From assembly GCA_015999765.1 (NCBI GenBank), contig JAECQR010000014.1, forward strand, positions 1 to 35,334: a DNA stretch of 35,334 nt, written 5' to 3'. The stretch is from Flavobacteriia bacterium. Lineage in GTDB: Bacteria > Bacteroidota > Bacteroidia > Flavobacteriales > Weeksellaceae. The notes below the pieces were generated by a model that made no database searches, was not told the DNA's origin, and saw only the letters and a list, made by a program, of their open reading frames with translations. Positions 8,072 through 13,863 of the stretch are shown here, piece by piece (the stretch's first letter is position 1; every line of letters starts with the position of its first letter). A program made the translations under genes and the position numbers.

Positions 8072-8665
8072 ATGCAAATAAGGAAACAACCATTGGAGTC
8101 TTCTTGTTTTTACCATATTTACAATAGGGGAATTAACGGCCAGCCTATATTTTTGAAAGATGAACATTTCATATTTTTTCTGCAAAAGACGAAGTATTAT
8201 TTGTTACCCTATTTTGAAGTATATACCTATTGTTTGATGAGCAATCATTTTCATTTTCTGCTGAGGGCCAAAGAGTCGGTTCAAGCCTCTATTTTAAACG
8301 CGGATAAAACCGGGCTTCATTCCGCAAATAAGGTTTACAGTAAGCAGATTGGCAAGATGATAAGTTCCTATACACAGGCTTTTAACAAAATGGAGAGCCG
8401 GCACGGTCCACTTCTGGAATCCCCTTTTAAAAGACTAAAAGTTGATTCAGAAAGCTATTTAAGGAATTTAATTATTTACATCCATCAAAACCCACTGGAC
8501 ATCGGAATTTCAGTGAATAACTACGAATACTCTTCCTACAAAGCAATCATCAGTGACCGATACACAGTTCTGGAAAGAACAGAAGTTATTTCCTATTTTG
8601 ATGATATTGAGAATTTTAAATTCTGCCACAGAAATAGAGTGGATGACACTTTGTCAAAGTTTTAA
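8072..8665 (+). CDS. REP-associated tyrosine transposase (RAYT, Y1_Tnp / IS200-like)
   Basis: A 197-residue single-domain HUH transposase. Hallmarks are CFYHIYNRGINGQPIF (12-27), the HUH motif NHFHFLL with His59 and His61, and the catalytic tyrosine Tyr136 in YIHQNP (136-141). The family nicks and joins single-stranded DNA at hairpins. RAYTs act on REP palindromes and are usually single-copy and domesticated. Both flanks carry matching REP pairs (7851-7967 and 8648-8760), which is the REPtron layout. The final residues (DTLSKF) and the stop codon are encoded by the right-hand repeat. No clear TAnnTTTG box lies upstream, so expression may be low. Confidence 0.93.
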   Translation: MQIRKQPLESSCFYHIYNRGINGQPIFLKDEHFIFFLQKTKYYLLPYFEVYTYCLMSNHFHFLLRAKESVQASILNADKTGLHSANKVYSKQIGKMISSYTQAFNKMESRHGPLLESPFKRLKVDSESYLRNLIIYIHQNPLDIGISVNNYEYSSYKAIISDRYTVLERTEVISYFDDIENFKFCHRNRVDDTLSKF

Positions 8666-8760
8666 ACAGCATAAGCATTATTTGACAAAGTTGAAAGCAA
8701 ACCGTTTTAAAAAAAACTTTGTCAAAGTGCTTGTGCCAGTGAACAGAACTTTGACAAAGT
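8648..8760. repeat. Right REP pair (BIME-like) overlapping the RAYT 3' end
   Basis: Unit 1 has ACTTTGTCAAAGT (8648-8660) and TATTTGACAAAGT (8679-8691). Unit 2 has ACTTTGTCAAAGT (8716-8728) and ACTTTGACAAAGT (8748-8760). It aligns to the left block over its whole length in direct orientation, including loop sequence (GTGAACAGA, AAACAGC). The first arm overlaps the last codons of the transposase gene. Confidence 0.88.
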
Positions 8761-8785
8761 AGGAGCCTGCACCCAAAGATTTCCC

Positions 8786-8794
8786 TATTTTTGC
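8786..8794 (+). promoter_or_regulatory. Putative -7 box for the Smr-domain gene
   Basis: TATTTTTGC matches TAnnTTTG, 17 bp upstream of the ATG at 8811 and just beyond the right REP pair. Confidence 0.45.
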
Positions 8795-8810
8795 CCCATT
8801 CAATCCACTC

Positions 8811-9305
8811 ATGAAAATCGGCGATAAAATATCAGTCATTGATGACGATCTTAAAGGCACCATTACTTCTGTAAAAGGAGCAGTGGTGGTCTTTAAGGAT
8901 GAACACGGCTTTACGCATCAGGAACGTAAAGAAAAAGTCGTTCTTCAGAATCCGGAGATTTACGAAAACGTGGCGATAGTGCGCAAAGCCGAGGCCCCGA
9001 AACCGCTCTCAAAAAAACATAACAGAAAGCACATGGTACTTGATCTGCATTTCGAAAATCTGGTAAAAAACCCTTCAGATTATAATGCGTTTGAACGGAT
9101 CTTCATGCAGAAGGGAAAACTGGAGGAGACCATCGCATTCTGCCGGACCAACAACCTCAAGAAACTGGAAATCATCCACGGCATCGGTGACGGAGTGTTA
9201 CAGCGCATGGTGCACGATTACCTTGTCGGACAAACGAATCTGGAATTCGATGACCATGATTTTTTCTATCATCAGAGAGGAAGCGTGATGGTGACGCTGC
9301 GGTAA
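8811..9305 (+). CDS. Smr-domain protein (MutS2 C-terminal-like)
   Basis: A 164-residue protein. The N-terminal ~50 residues form a small beta-rich domain (KIGDKISVIDDDLKGTITSV), similar to the stand-alone DUF2027/Smr proteins of Bacteroidota. The C-terminal half is a Smr domain with the DLHFENL motif (from residue 78, in place of the common DLHG) and the glycine loop HGIGDGVL (123-130). Smr domains are DNA/RNA nucleases or binding modules, found for example at the end of MutS2. It is monocistronic here, with its own -7 box, and is followed by a G-rich array. The substrate is unknown. Confidence 0.9.
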   Translation: MKIGDKISVIDDDLKGTITSVKGAVVVFKDEHGFTHQERKEKVVLQNPEIYENVAIVRKAEAPKPLSKKHNRKHMVLDLHFENLVKNPSDYNAFERIFMQKGKLEETIAFCRTNNLKKLEIIHGIGDGVLQRMVHDYLVGQTNLEFDDHDFFYHQRGSVMVTLR

Positions 9306-9306
9306 A

Positions 9307-9333
9307 GTATAAGGCTAAGGTTGAGGTTGAGGG
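9307..9333. repeat. Short G-rich hexamer array after the Smr gene
   Basis: AAGGCT/AAGGTT/GAGGTT units begin 2 bp after the stop. The rest of the gap to 9469 is low-complexity A/C/T-rich sequence with no gene. Confidence 0.7.
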
Positions 9334-9469
9334 AACTCATTAGTGATGAGCGATCAGTGATAGGCAATAGACCTGAGAGGTGAGATGTGGAAGAGTAAAT
9401 GAGTGGATTAATGGTTTACCCCAAACTGCTCATTACTATACTACTAAACCACTATTCCACTATACTACT

Positions 9470-9545
9470 CAAACACCCGGCTTCCCGCAACCGGCGTCCA
9501 ACATCAAACATCCCGCATCCATCATCCAGCACCCTACTACCCTCA
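9470..9545. repeat. C-rich heptamer array at the DUF6370 stop
   Basis: CCAACAT, CCCGCAT, CCATCAT and CCAGCAC units end at the TGA of the minus-strand gene (complement of 9543-9545). Confidence 0.75.
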
Positions 9546-9863
9546 CTTTTTCTCCGTCGGCAGCAGTTTAAAAGAAGTTGCTACAAATTTTCCGTCCTTT
9601 ACTTCTCCACTAACTTCAGCTTTTCGGACAGCGTTGCAAAATCCTTCTTTCGAATGGGCGTCGCCATGGTCATCGATTTTTGTGCCTTCAACAAAATAAG
9701 ATTTCCCACCAATTCTTACAGCAAGGTCACAGCCTTTTTTCCCCTGCATCTTAAACTGGCATTGTCCGCACGCAGCTTCCACCACCTGGGTTTTCTGTTG
9801 GTTTGTTTGCGAACTGATGCTGATTCCTAACGACATAAGGAAAATGACAAGAAGATTTTTCAT
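9543..9863 (-). CDS. Secreted small Cys-containing protein, DUF6370 family
   Basis: A 106-residue protein with an N-terminal signal peptide (MKNLLVIFLMSLGISISSQ). The mature domain has four cysteines (Cys32, Cys35, Cys45, Cys76) in ACGQCQFKM, GCDLAV and EGFCNAV, plus His66 and His70. This is the pattern of the DUF6370 family common in Flavobacteriia. The CxxC and histidines suggest metal binding or a redox or structural disulfide role, but this is inference. It is convergent with the Smr gene, with a G-rich then C-rich array pair between. Confidence 0.82.
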   Translation of the reverse strand: MKNLLVIFLMSLGISISSQTNQQKTQVVEAACGQCQFKMQGKKGCDLAVRIGGKSYFVEGTKIDDHGDAHSKEGFCNAVRKAEVSGEVKDGKFVATSFKLLPTEKK

Positions 9864-9922
9864 TCTATAAATTTTTTTTGTAAAAGTAATGCATTCGATG
9901 GAATCGATTTATGACTGCAGTC

Positions 9923-10140
9923 AGGTTTTAAGATTAAGGTTAAGGTTGAGGTTTAGTGGATTAGTGGGATACTACCATACTATCAATCAGCAAACCATCC
10001 ACCGCCGCCTCATCACATCAACAAATCAACGAATCATCAAATTACCAAATTACCAAATCATAAACTTCCCACACCCCGCACCCAACCCCAGGCATCAAAC
10101 ACTTCTTTTTTTTTAGTAAATTTGCTCACTACCCAAAATT
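9923..10140. other. Divergent gap with arrays and a promoter box
   Basis: A G-rich hexamer array (9923-9960) gives way to octamer-like TTACCAAA repeats (10033-10055), then a C-rich stretch (10063-10092) and a -7 box (10117-10125). A 21-nt segment at 10004-10024 recurs exactly at 12353-12373. No gene is seen. Confidence 0.75.
10117..10125 (+). promoter_or_regulatory. Putative -7 box for the DUF3822 gene
   Basis: TAAATTTGC matches TAnnTTTG, 15 bp upstream of the ATG at 10141, right after the C-rich stretch. Confidence 0.45.
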
Positions 10141-10860
10141 ATGCAGAAACTTGCTCTACTTTTCACCAAAGACGGTTTGCAGTACCAGATTTCCAAAAAC
10201 AAAACCGTTTTAGAGGAACATTCCTTTTTTGCGGATGAAGAAAGTCCTGAAGAAGCGATTTCCGTAAAACTGAAGGAAATCCTTGCCCAGAAGAACATCA
10301 GCGAAATCACCACATTTTCGGCGATTAACCATTTCACGGTAATGCCTCAGGGATTTTCAGAACACGATCTGGGTTACGATTTAATTGCTTTCAATGCGCC
10401 TGTAGACAGAGAACATGAAGAATTAATGCTTTCTGTCAACAAAAAATTGGGAATCCAGTTTTATTATACCTTTCCTAAAAAATATTACGGGCAGATTAAA
10501 GAAAAGAACATTCCGACGAAATTTAATTTCTCCGGAGAAAAGTTCCTGAGCACGCTGAATATCCGAAACCAGAAAGAAATCCATATCAACCTTTATCATC
10601 ACCAGTGCGAGTTTTTTGCCTTTGATCAGAAAAAACTGGTGCTGTACAACAATCTGGACGTGAATTCGGAAGTCGATTTTCTATATTTCATCATGTTCAC
10701 CTTAAGCAAGATCGGTTTCGGAATTAATGAAACCCACTTTTTCGTGTACGGAGAAACCACAGAAAACGAGACTTTCATTACTGAACTCAGAAAATTCGTA
10801 AAGCATCTGAAGATTGTTTTCGATAATATTCCGAAGCGCAATTTTGTGATGAATGGGTAA
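10141..10860 (+). CDS. DUF3822 family protein
   Basis: A 239-residue protein I assign to DUF3822, a family found next to rsmD in many Bacteroidota. It has the look of a degenerate actin/ASKHA-like fold (KLALLFTKDGLQYQISKNK near the start, IHINLYHHQCEFFAFD in the middle), but I see no intact nucleotide-binding motif. There is no signal peptide or membrane segment, so it should be cytoplasmic. It lies upstream of rsmD on the same strand, but a four-helix gene and repeats have been inserted between them here. A G-rich array begins directly after the stop. Confidence 0.8.
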   Translation: MQKLALLFTKDGLQYQISKNKTVLEEHSFFADEESPEEAISVKLKEILAQKNISEITTFSAINHFTVMPQGFSEHDLGYDLIAFNAPVDREHEELMLSVNKKLGIQFYYTFPKKYYGQIKEKNIPTKFNFSGEKFLSTLNIRNQKEIHINLYHHQCEFFAFDQKKLVLYNNLDVNSEVDFLYFIMFTLSKIGFGINETHFFVYGETTENETFITELRKFVKHLKIVFDNIPKRNFVMNG

Positions 10861-10861
10861 T

Positions 10862-10918
10862 ATCGGCTGGATGTGGGGTACCGAGGGCTGGATGTGGGGT
10901 GCGGGATGCCGGATGTAA
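10862..10918. repeat. G-rich array after the DUF3822 gene
   Basis: GCTGGATGTGGGGT-type units begin about 2 bp past the TAA. This is the reverse-complement sense of the C-rich arrays. Confidence 0.75.
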
Positions 10919-10936
10919 GAGAAGTTTCCTTCCCAA

Positions 10937-10994
10937 AATGAATCCTTTAAAATAATGAATCACATCATCGCTTTTAGAAATAAACTAGATTTAA
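10937..10994 (+). pseudogene. 3' fragment of a four-helix-bundle gene
   Basis: These 58 bp match the 3' end of the intact gene downstream (11344-11401) with about four mismatches. They encode the same C-terminal peptide (NESFKIMNHIIAFRNKLD). The normal stop is lost by substitution (gattaa to gattta). The rest of the gene copy is absent. This is a remnant of a deleted second copy or of a duplication event. Confidence 0.75.
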
Positions 10995-11041
10995 CATCCA
11001 ACACCAAGCACCAGCACCCAGCACCCAGCACCCAACAACTT
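10993..11041. repeat. C-rich heptamer array upstream of the second four-helix gene
   Basis: CCAACAC, CAAGCAC and CCAGCAC units end about 5 bp before the ATG at 11047, leaving no room for a usual promoter. Confidence 0.8.
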
Positions 11042-11046
11042 GTACC

Positions 11047-11400
11047 ATGAGTTTTAAATTTGAAAAATTAATTATCTGGCAGGACTCAATGACTTTCGGA
11101 GAAAAGATTTTTGCTTTTTCGAAAACATTTCCAGATGACGAAAAATTTAATCTTACGTCACAGATCAGAAGGGCTGTAGATTCTGTCGCTTTAAATATCG
11201 CTGAGGGAAGCGTTCTGCAAAGCAACGCAGAATTCCGAAAGTTTTTAGGATATTCCATACGTTCCATTTCAGAAGTTGTCACCTGCCTTTATAAAGCTAA
11301 AAACAGAAGGTATATTACAGAAGAGCCATTTACAGCATTATACAATGAATCCTTTAAAATAATGAATCACATCATCGCGTTTAGAAATAAACTTGATTAA
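11047..11400 (+). CDS. Four-helix-bundle protein (S23 / 23S rRNA IVS family), second copy
   Basis: A 117-residue protein of the same family as 5823-6188 but clearly diverged. Shared landmarks are LIIWQDSMTFGEKIF near the N-terminus and the conserved LTSQIRRAVDSVALNIAEG helix, followed by a family-typical EFRKFLGYSIRSISE segment. It lies between DUF3822 and rsmD, two genes that are normally neighbours, and is flanked by C-rich arrays and a fragment of its own 3' end. That context suggests insertion into a conserved gene pair. The function is unknown. Confidence 0.88.
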   Translation: MSFKFEKLIIWQDSMTFGEKIFAFSKTFPDDEKFNLTSQIRRAVDSVALNIAEGSVLQSNAEFRKFLGYSIRSISEVVTCLYKAKNRRYITEEPFTALYNESFKIMNHIIAFRNKLD

Positions 11401-11403
11401 ACA

Positions 11404-11508
11404 CCCATCATCCATCACCCAACACCCAACACCCAGCACCCATCACCCATCACCCATCACCCATCACCCAACACCCAACACCCAACACCCAACACCCAAC
11501 ACCCAACA
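11404..11508. repeat. Regular 15-unit heptamer array directly upstream of rsmD
   Basis: Fifteen 7-bp units in perfect register. In order: CCCATCA, TCCATCA, two CCCAACA, one CCCAGCA, four CCCATCA and six CCCAACA. Blocks of identical variants suggest slippage expansion. The array fills almost the whole gap between the four-helix gene and rsmD and stops 2 bp before the rsmD ATG. Confidence 0.93.
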
Positions 11509-11510
11509 TT

Positions 11511-12110
11511 ATGTATAGAATCATATCCGGAAAATGGAAATCCAAAAGAATATCCGCACCCAAAAACTTTGACGTAAGACCTACCACCGATTTTGCGAAG
11601 GAAGCGCTCTTCAGCATTATTGAAAACCGATTTGACCTTGATATTGCGTCCAGTTCGGTGCTCGATCTCTTTGCCGGAATAGGTTCCATTTCGCTTGAGT
11701 TTGCCTCCAGAGGCTGCAACGATGTAAATTCCGTAGAGATGAACGCCAAACACTCGGGATTTATTCATGCCACCGCCGCAGAACTGGAAATGGCGATGCA
11801 GGTAAAAGTAAACCGGGGAGACGTTTTTGAATTCTTAAAAAAGAACCGAAACCGCAAATCGTATGAGATTGTCGTGGCTGACCCACCCTTTGATATGGAG
11901 GAAAAAAAATATGAGGAACTGATTTCGCTGGTGCTGAACAATAATTACGTTAAGGAAAACGGTGTTTTCATTCTCGAACACCAAAGCCGCATGAAGCTGC
12001 AGCACCCGAACTTGCTCGACACGAGAAAATACGGAAATGTGAGTTTCTCTTTCTTTAAACCGAATGAGGTTGAGGCGGAGGCTGAGGATAAGGTTAACGA
12101 TAAGGATTAG
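11511..12110 (+). CDS. rsmD: 16S rRNA (guanine966-N2)-methyltransferase RsmD
   Basis: A 199-residue SAM-dependent methyltransferase that methylates G966 of 16S rRNA during 30S assembly. It has the SAM-binding motif LDLFAGIGS (51-59), the acidic motif SVEMN, and the catalytic DPPF (124-127). The N-terminus (MYRIISGKWKSKRI) fits the family (RIIGGxWRGR type). The C-terminal tail EVEAEAEDKVNDKD (186-199) is translated from a GAGGTT/GAGGCT/GATAAG hexamer array and is not part of the fold. The ATG lies 2 bp after a 15-unit heptamer array, with no Shine-Dalgarno, so expression must come through or from within the repeat. Confidence 0.95.
   Translation: MYRIISGKWKSKRISAPKNFDVRPTTDFAKEALFSIIENRFDLDIASSSVLDLFAGIGSISLEFASRGCNDVNSVEMNAKHSGFIHATAAELEMAMQVKVNRGDVFEFLKKNRNRKSYEIVVADPPFDMEEKKYEELISLVLNNNYVKENGVFILEHQSRMKLQHPNLLDTRKYGNVSFSFFKPNEVEAEAEDKVNDKD
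12061..12110. repeat. Hexamer array translated as the RsmD C-terminus
   Basis: GAGGTT GAGGCG GAGGCT GAGGAT AAGGTT AACGAT AAGGAT runs in frame with the gene and supplies an acidic tail and the TAG stop. Confidence 0.85.
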
Positions 12111-12535
12111 GGCTGAGAAGGAAATTGCTCTTCAGGTCTTTACCGCAATAGTGACAAAAGTTCCTGCCTTTTAAGCTGTTCAAAAGACCAAAAAAGGTGA
12201 GCGGTGTAAATAAAACAGAAGGCACACTACAATCTCAATGCGCTGTGGAAGCCTCTGTGCACTCTGGGGTTGAGGGTGAGAATAAGGTTCAGGTTAAGGC
12301 TAAGGTTCAGGTTTAGTGGGCTGGTGGATTAGTGGTTTACTGATTTAGTGAGGCCGCCTCATCACATCAACAAGTCATAAAATTACGGAACCATAAAAGA
12401 GGTTAAGGTTGAGATTTAGGTTAAGGTTTAGTGGGTTAGTGGTTTACTGATAAAATCTGCATCATCTGCATCATCAGCGAGACTAAATCCCATTAAAAAT
12501 TCCTTGCTTTAAATTTTCAAGCTTCGACTCCAGCA
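12111..12535. other. Long convergent gap with G-rich arrays and no gene
   Basis: G-rich hexamer arrays lie at about 12270-12330 and 12398-12440, separated by a 21-nt segment (12353-12373) shared with 10004-10024. ATCTGCATC-type repeats follow around 12457-12480. A segment near 12245-12268 (gcctctgtgc) resembles one at 13678-13690. No coding frame is credible. Confidence 0.75.
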
Positions 12536-12537
12536 GC

Positions 12538-12571
12538 AAGCATCTAACATCCAACACCCAGCATCCCCACA
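12538..12571. repeat. C-rich heptamer array at the murI stop
   Basis: CATCTAA, CATCCAA, CACCCAG and CATCCCC units run up to the TGA of murI (complement of 12572-12574). Confidence 0.75.
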
Positions 12572-13402
12572 TCAAAGCGTCTTCAATTCCAGTTCAATCG
12601 AATTTCCGAAGAATTTCTTTGATATTTTCTCGAAATTTTTGGTAAGATCCGAAAGATAGAACTGGTATTTCGGATCCGGATTTTTATCATTCAGCAGATT
12701 GTGTTTTTCCAGAATCATCTTTAACTGGTTCGCAACAATACTCGGTGAATCAATGACCCTCACGCGGTTTCCGTAATACTGACGGATTTCGTCAATCAGA
12801 AGCGGATAATGCGTACAGCCCAGAATTAAAGTCTCGATATTCTTCAGCTTACTGTTGCTGAGGTAGTTATAGATAATGGAATGCGTAATCGGATGGTTTT
12901 TAAAACCTTCCTCAATGGCCGGCACCAAAAGCGGCGTCGCCAGTTCGTCTACTTTAATGAATTTATTGTGCTTACGGATCGATTTTTTATAAAGCCCTGA
13001 ATTTACCGTCGCTTTTGTGGCAATCACGCCCACATTGTTGTGAATTTCATACGACACTTTTTCCGCAACAGGATTGATCACATCGATAACCGGAACCGTT
13101 TCGTCTACCAGATCCAGAACCTCTTTCAAGGCATTTGCCGTGGCAGAATTGCAGGCAATTACGATCGCTTTGCAGTTTTTCTCCAGGAGAAAACTGGTGA
13201 TCTTGGTGGAATAGCCTACGATCGCCTCCCTGGATTTTTCTCCGTACGGAAGATGCTTGGTATCACCGAAATAGATAAGATCCTCGTGAGGTAAAAGCCT
13301 TTTGATTTCCTTAGCAACCGTCAAACCTCCCACACCGGAATCGAAAATCCCAATAGGCTGTTTGGCGGAAAGATGGCTGAAATCCTGTTTGTTCTTTTTC
13401 AA
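12572..13402 (-). CDS. murI: Glutamate racemase
   Basis: About 276 residues. It converts L- to D-glutamate for peptidoglycan. From the chosen start, the motifs are IGIFDSGVGGLTVAKEI (17-33), the first catalytic cysteine in IACNSATANAL (Cys84) and the second in ILGCTHYPLL (Cys196). I choose the TTG at 13402 because family similarity begins there. The open frame to the ATG at 13504 adds 34 residues encoded mostly by a repeat array (HHPSSNIQHPASS), and a -7 box TATTTTTGC lies at 13418-13426 inside that extension. Repeat arrays flank both ends. Confidence 0.94.
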   Translation of the reverse strand: MKKNKQDFSHLSAKQPIGIFDSGVGGLTVAKEIKRLLPHEDLIYFGDTKHLPYGEKSREAIVGYSTKITSFLLEKNCKAIVIACNSATANALKEVLDLVDETVPVIDVINPVAEKVSYEIHNNVGVIATKATVNSGLYKKSIRKHNKFIKVDELATPLLVPAIEEGFKNHPITHSIIYNYLSNSKLKNIETLILGCTHYPLLIDEIRQYYGNRVRVIDSPSIVANQLKMILEKHNLLNDKNPDPKYQFYLSDLTKNFEKISKKFFGNSIELELKTL

Positions 13403-13417
13403 GGGAAAGAATTTTGT

Positions 13418-13426
13418 GCAAAAATA
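13418..13426 (-). promoter_or_regulatory. Putative -7 box for murI
   Basis: TATTTTTGC on the minus strand matches TAnnTTTG about 15 bp upstream of the TTG start at 13402. It sits directly downstream of the array at 13436-13487 in the gene's direction. Confidence 0.5.
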
Positions 13427-13435
13427 TGAAATTTT

Positions 13436-13487
13436 GCTGGATGCTGGATGCTGGATGTTTGATGATGGATGATGGATGCGGTGCCGG
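13436..13487. repeat. G-rich (+ strand) heptamer array upstream of murI
   Basis: GCTGGAT, GCTGGAT, GCTGGAT, GTTTGAT, GATGGAT-type units. Sixteen bases (13443-13458) are perfectly complementary to 13822-13837, in the array at the other end of the gap. Confidence 0.85.
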
Positions 13488-13767
13488 AAGTTTCGATGGT
13501 TCAATGTAGCCTCCCGCGGATGACGCCGGTTTTTGTTGCTGAATGATGGGTATCGGATACCTTTTGACGGGTATGTAATGTTGATTCACTGATCAATGCT
13601 TCCTGGTGCCCTCCGTAGACCCTTGTGCCTTTTGTGGTAAAAATTCCATTCTTAAAAGTTTACGGTGTCCTCCGTTAAGCCTCTGTGCGCTGTGGTAAAT
13701 ACTCCCGCAGATTACACGGAGGGCGCTGATTCAGCTTTTTCCTGTGAATTATACCTAGTAATTTGGC
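13488..13767. other. Middle of the murI-hemW gap
   Basis: No gene is seen. The stretch contains two related segments of the type CTCCGT...CTGTGC...TGTGGTAAA (about 13609-13643 and 13667-13703), and a CCCGCAGATTACACGG segment of a kind often seen repeated between genes in Bacteroidota. Confidence 0.6.
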
Positions 13768-13863
13768 TTCCAGCACTCTACAACCTACATGCAGCATCCA
13801 GCACCCTAAACCCTACACCCTACATCCAGCATCCAGCACCCTACACCCTACACCCTACACCAC
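13768..13863. repeat. C-rich heptamer array overlapping the hemW stop
   Basis: CCAGCAC, CATCCAG, ACCCTAC and similar 7-bp units run through the hemW stop (complement of 13855-13857). The last residues of HemW (VV) are also in repeat register. Confidence 0.85.

Noticed and set aside
7851..8760. A conventional insertion sequence with terminal inverted repeats and target duplication
   Set aside because: The flanking blocks are direct copies of a two-hairpin unit, and the gene is a RAYT, not a DDE transposase. No target-site duplication was visible.
11404..11508. CRISPR-like array
   Set aside because: Units are 7 bp and contiguous, with no spacers and no cas genes in the window.
12572..13504. 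Longer MurI starting at the ATG at 13504
   Set aside because: The extra 34 residues are mostly translated repeat and span a promoter box. Family similarity starts at the TTG at 13402.
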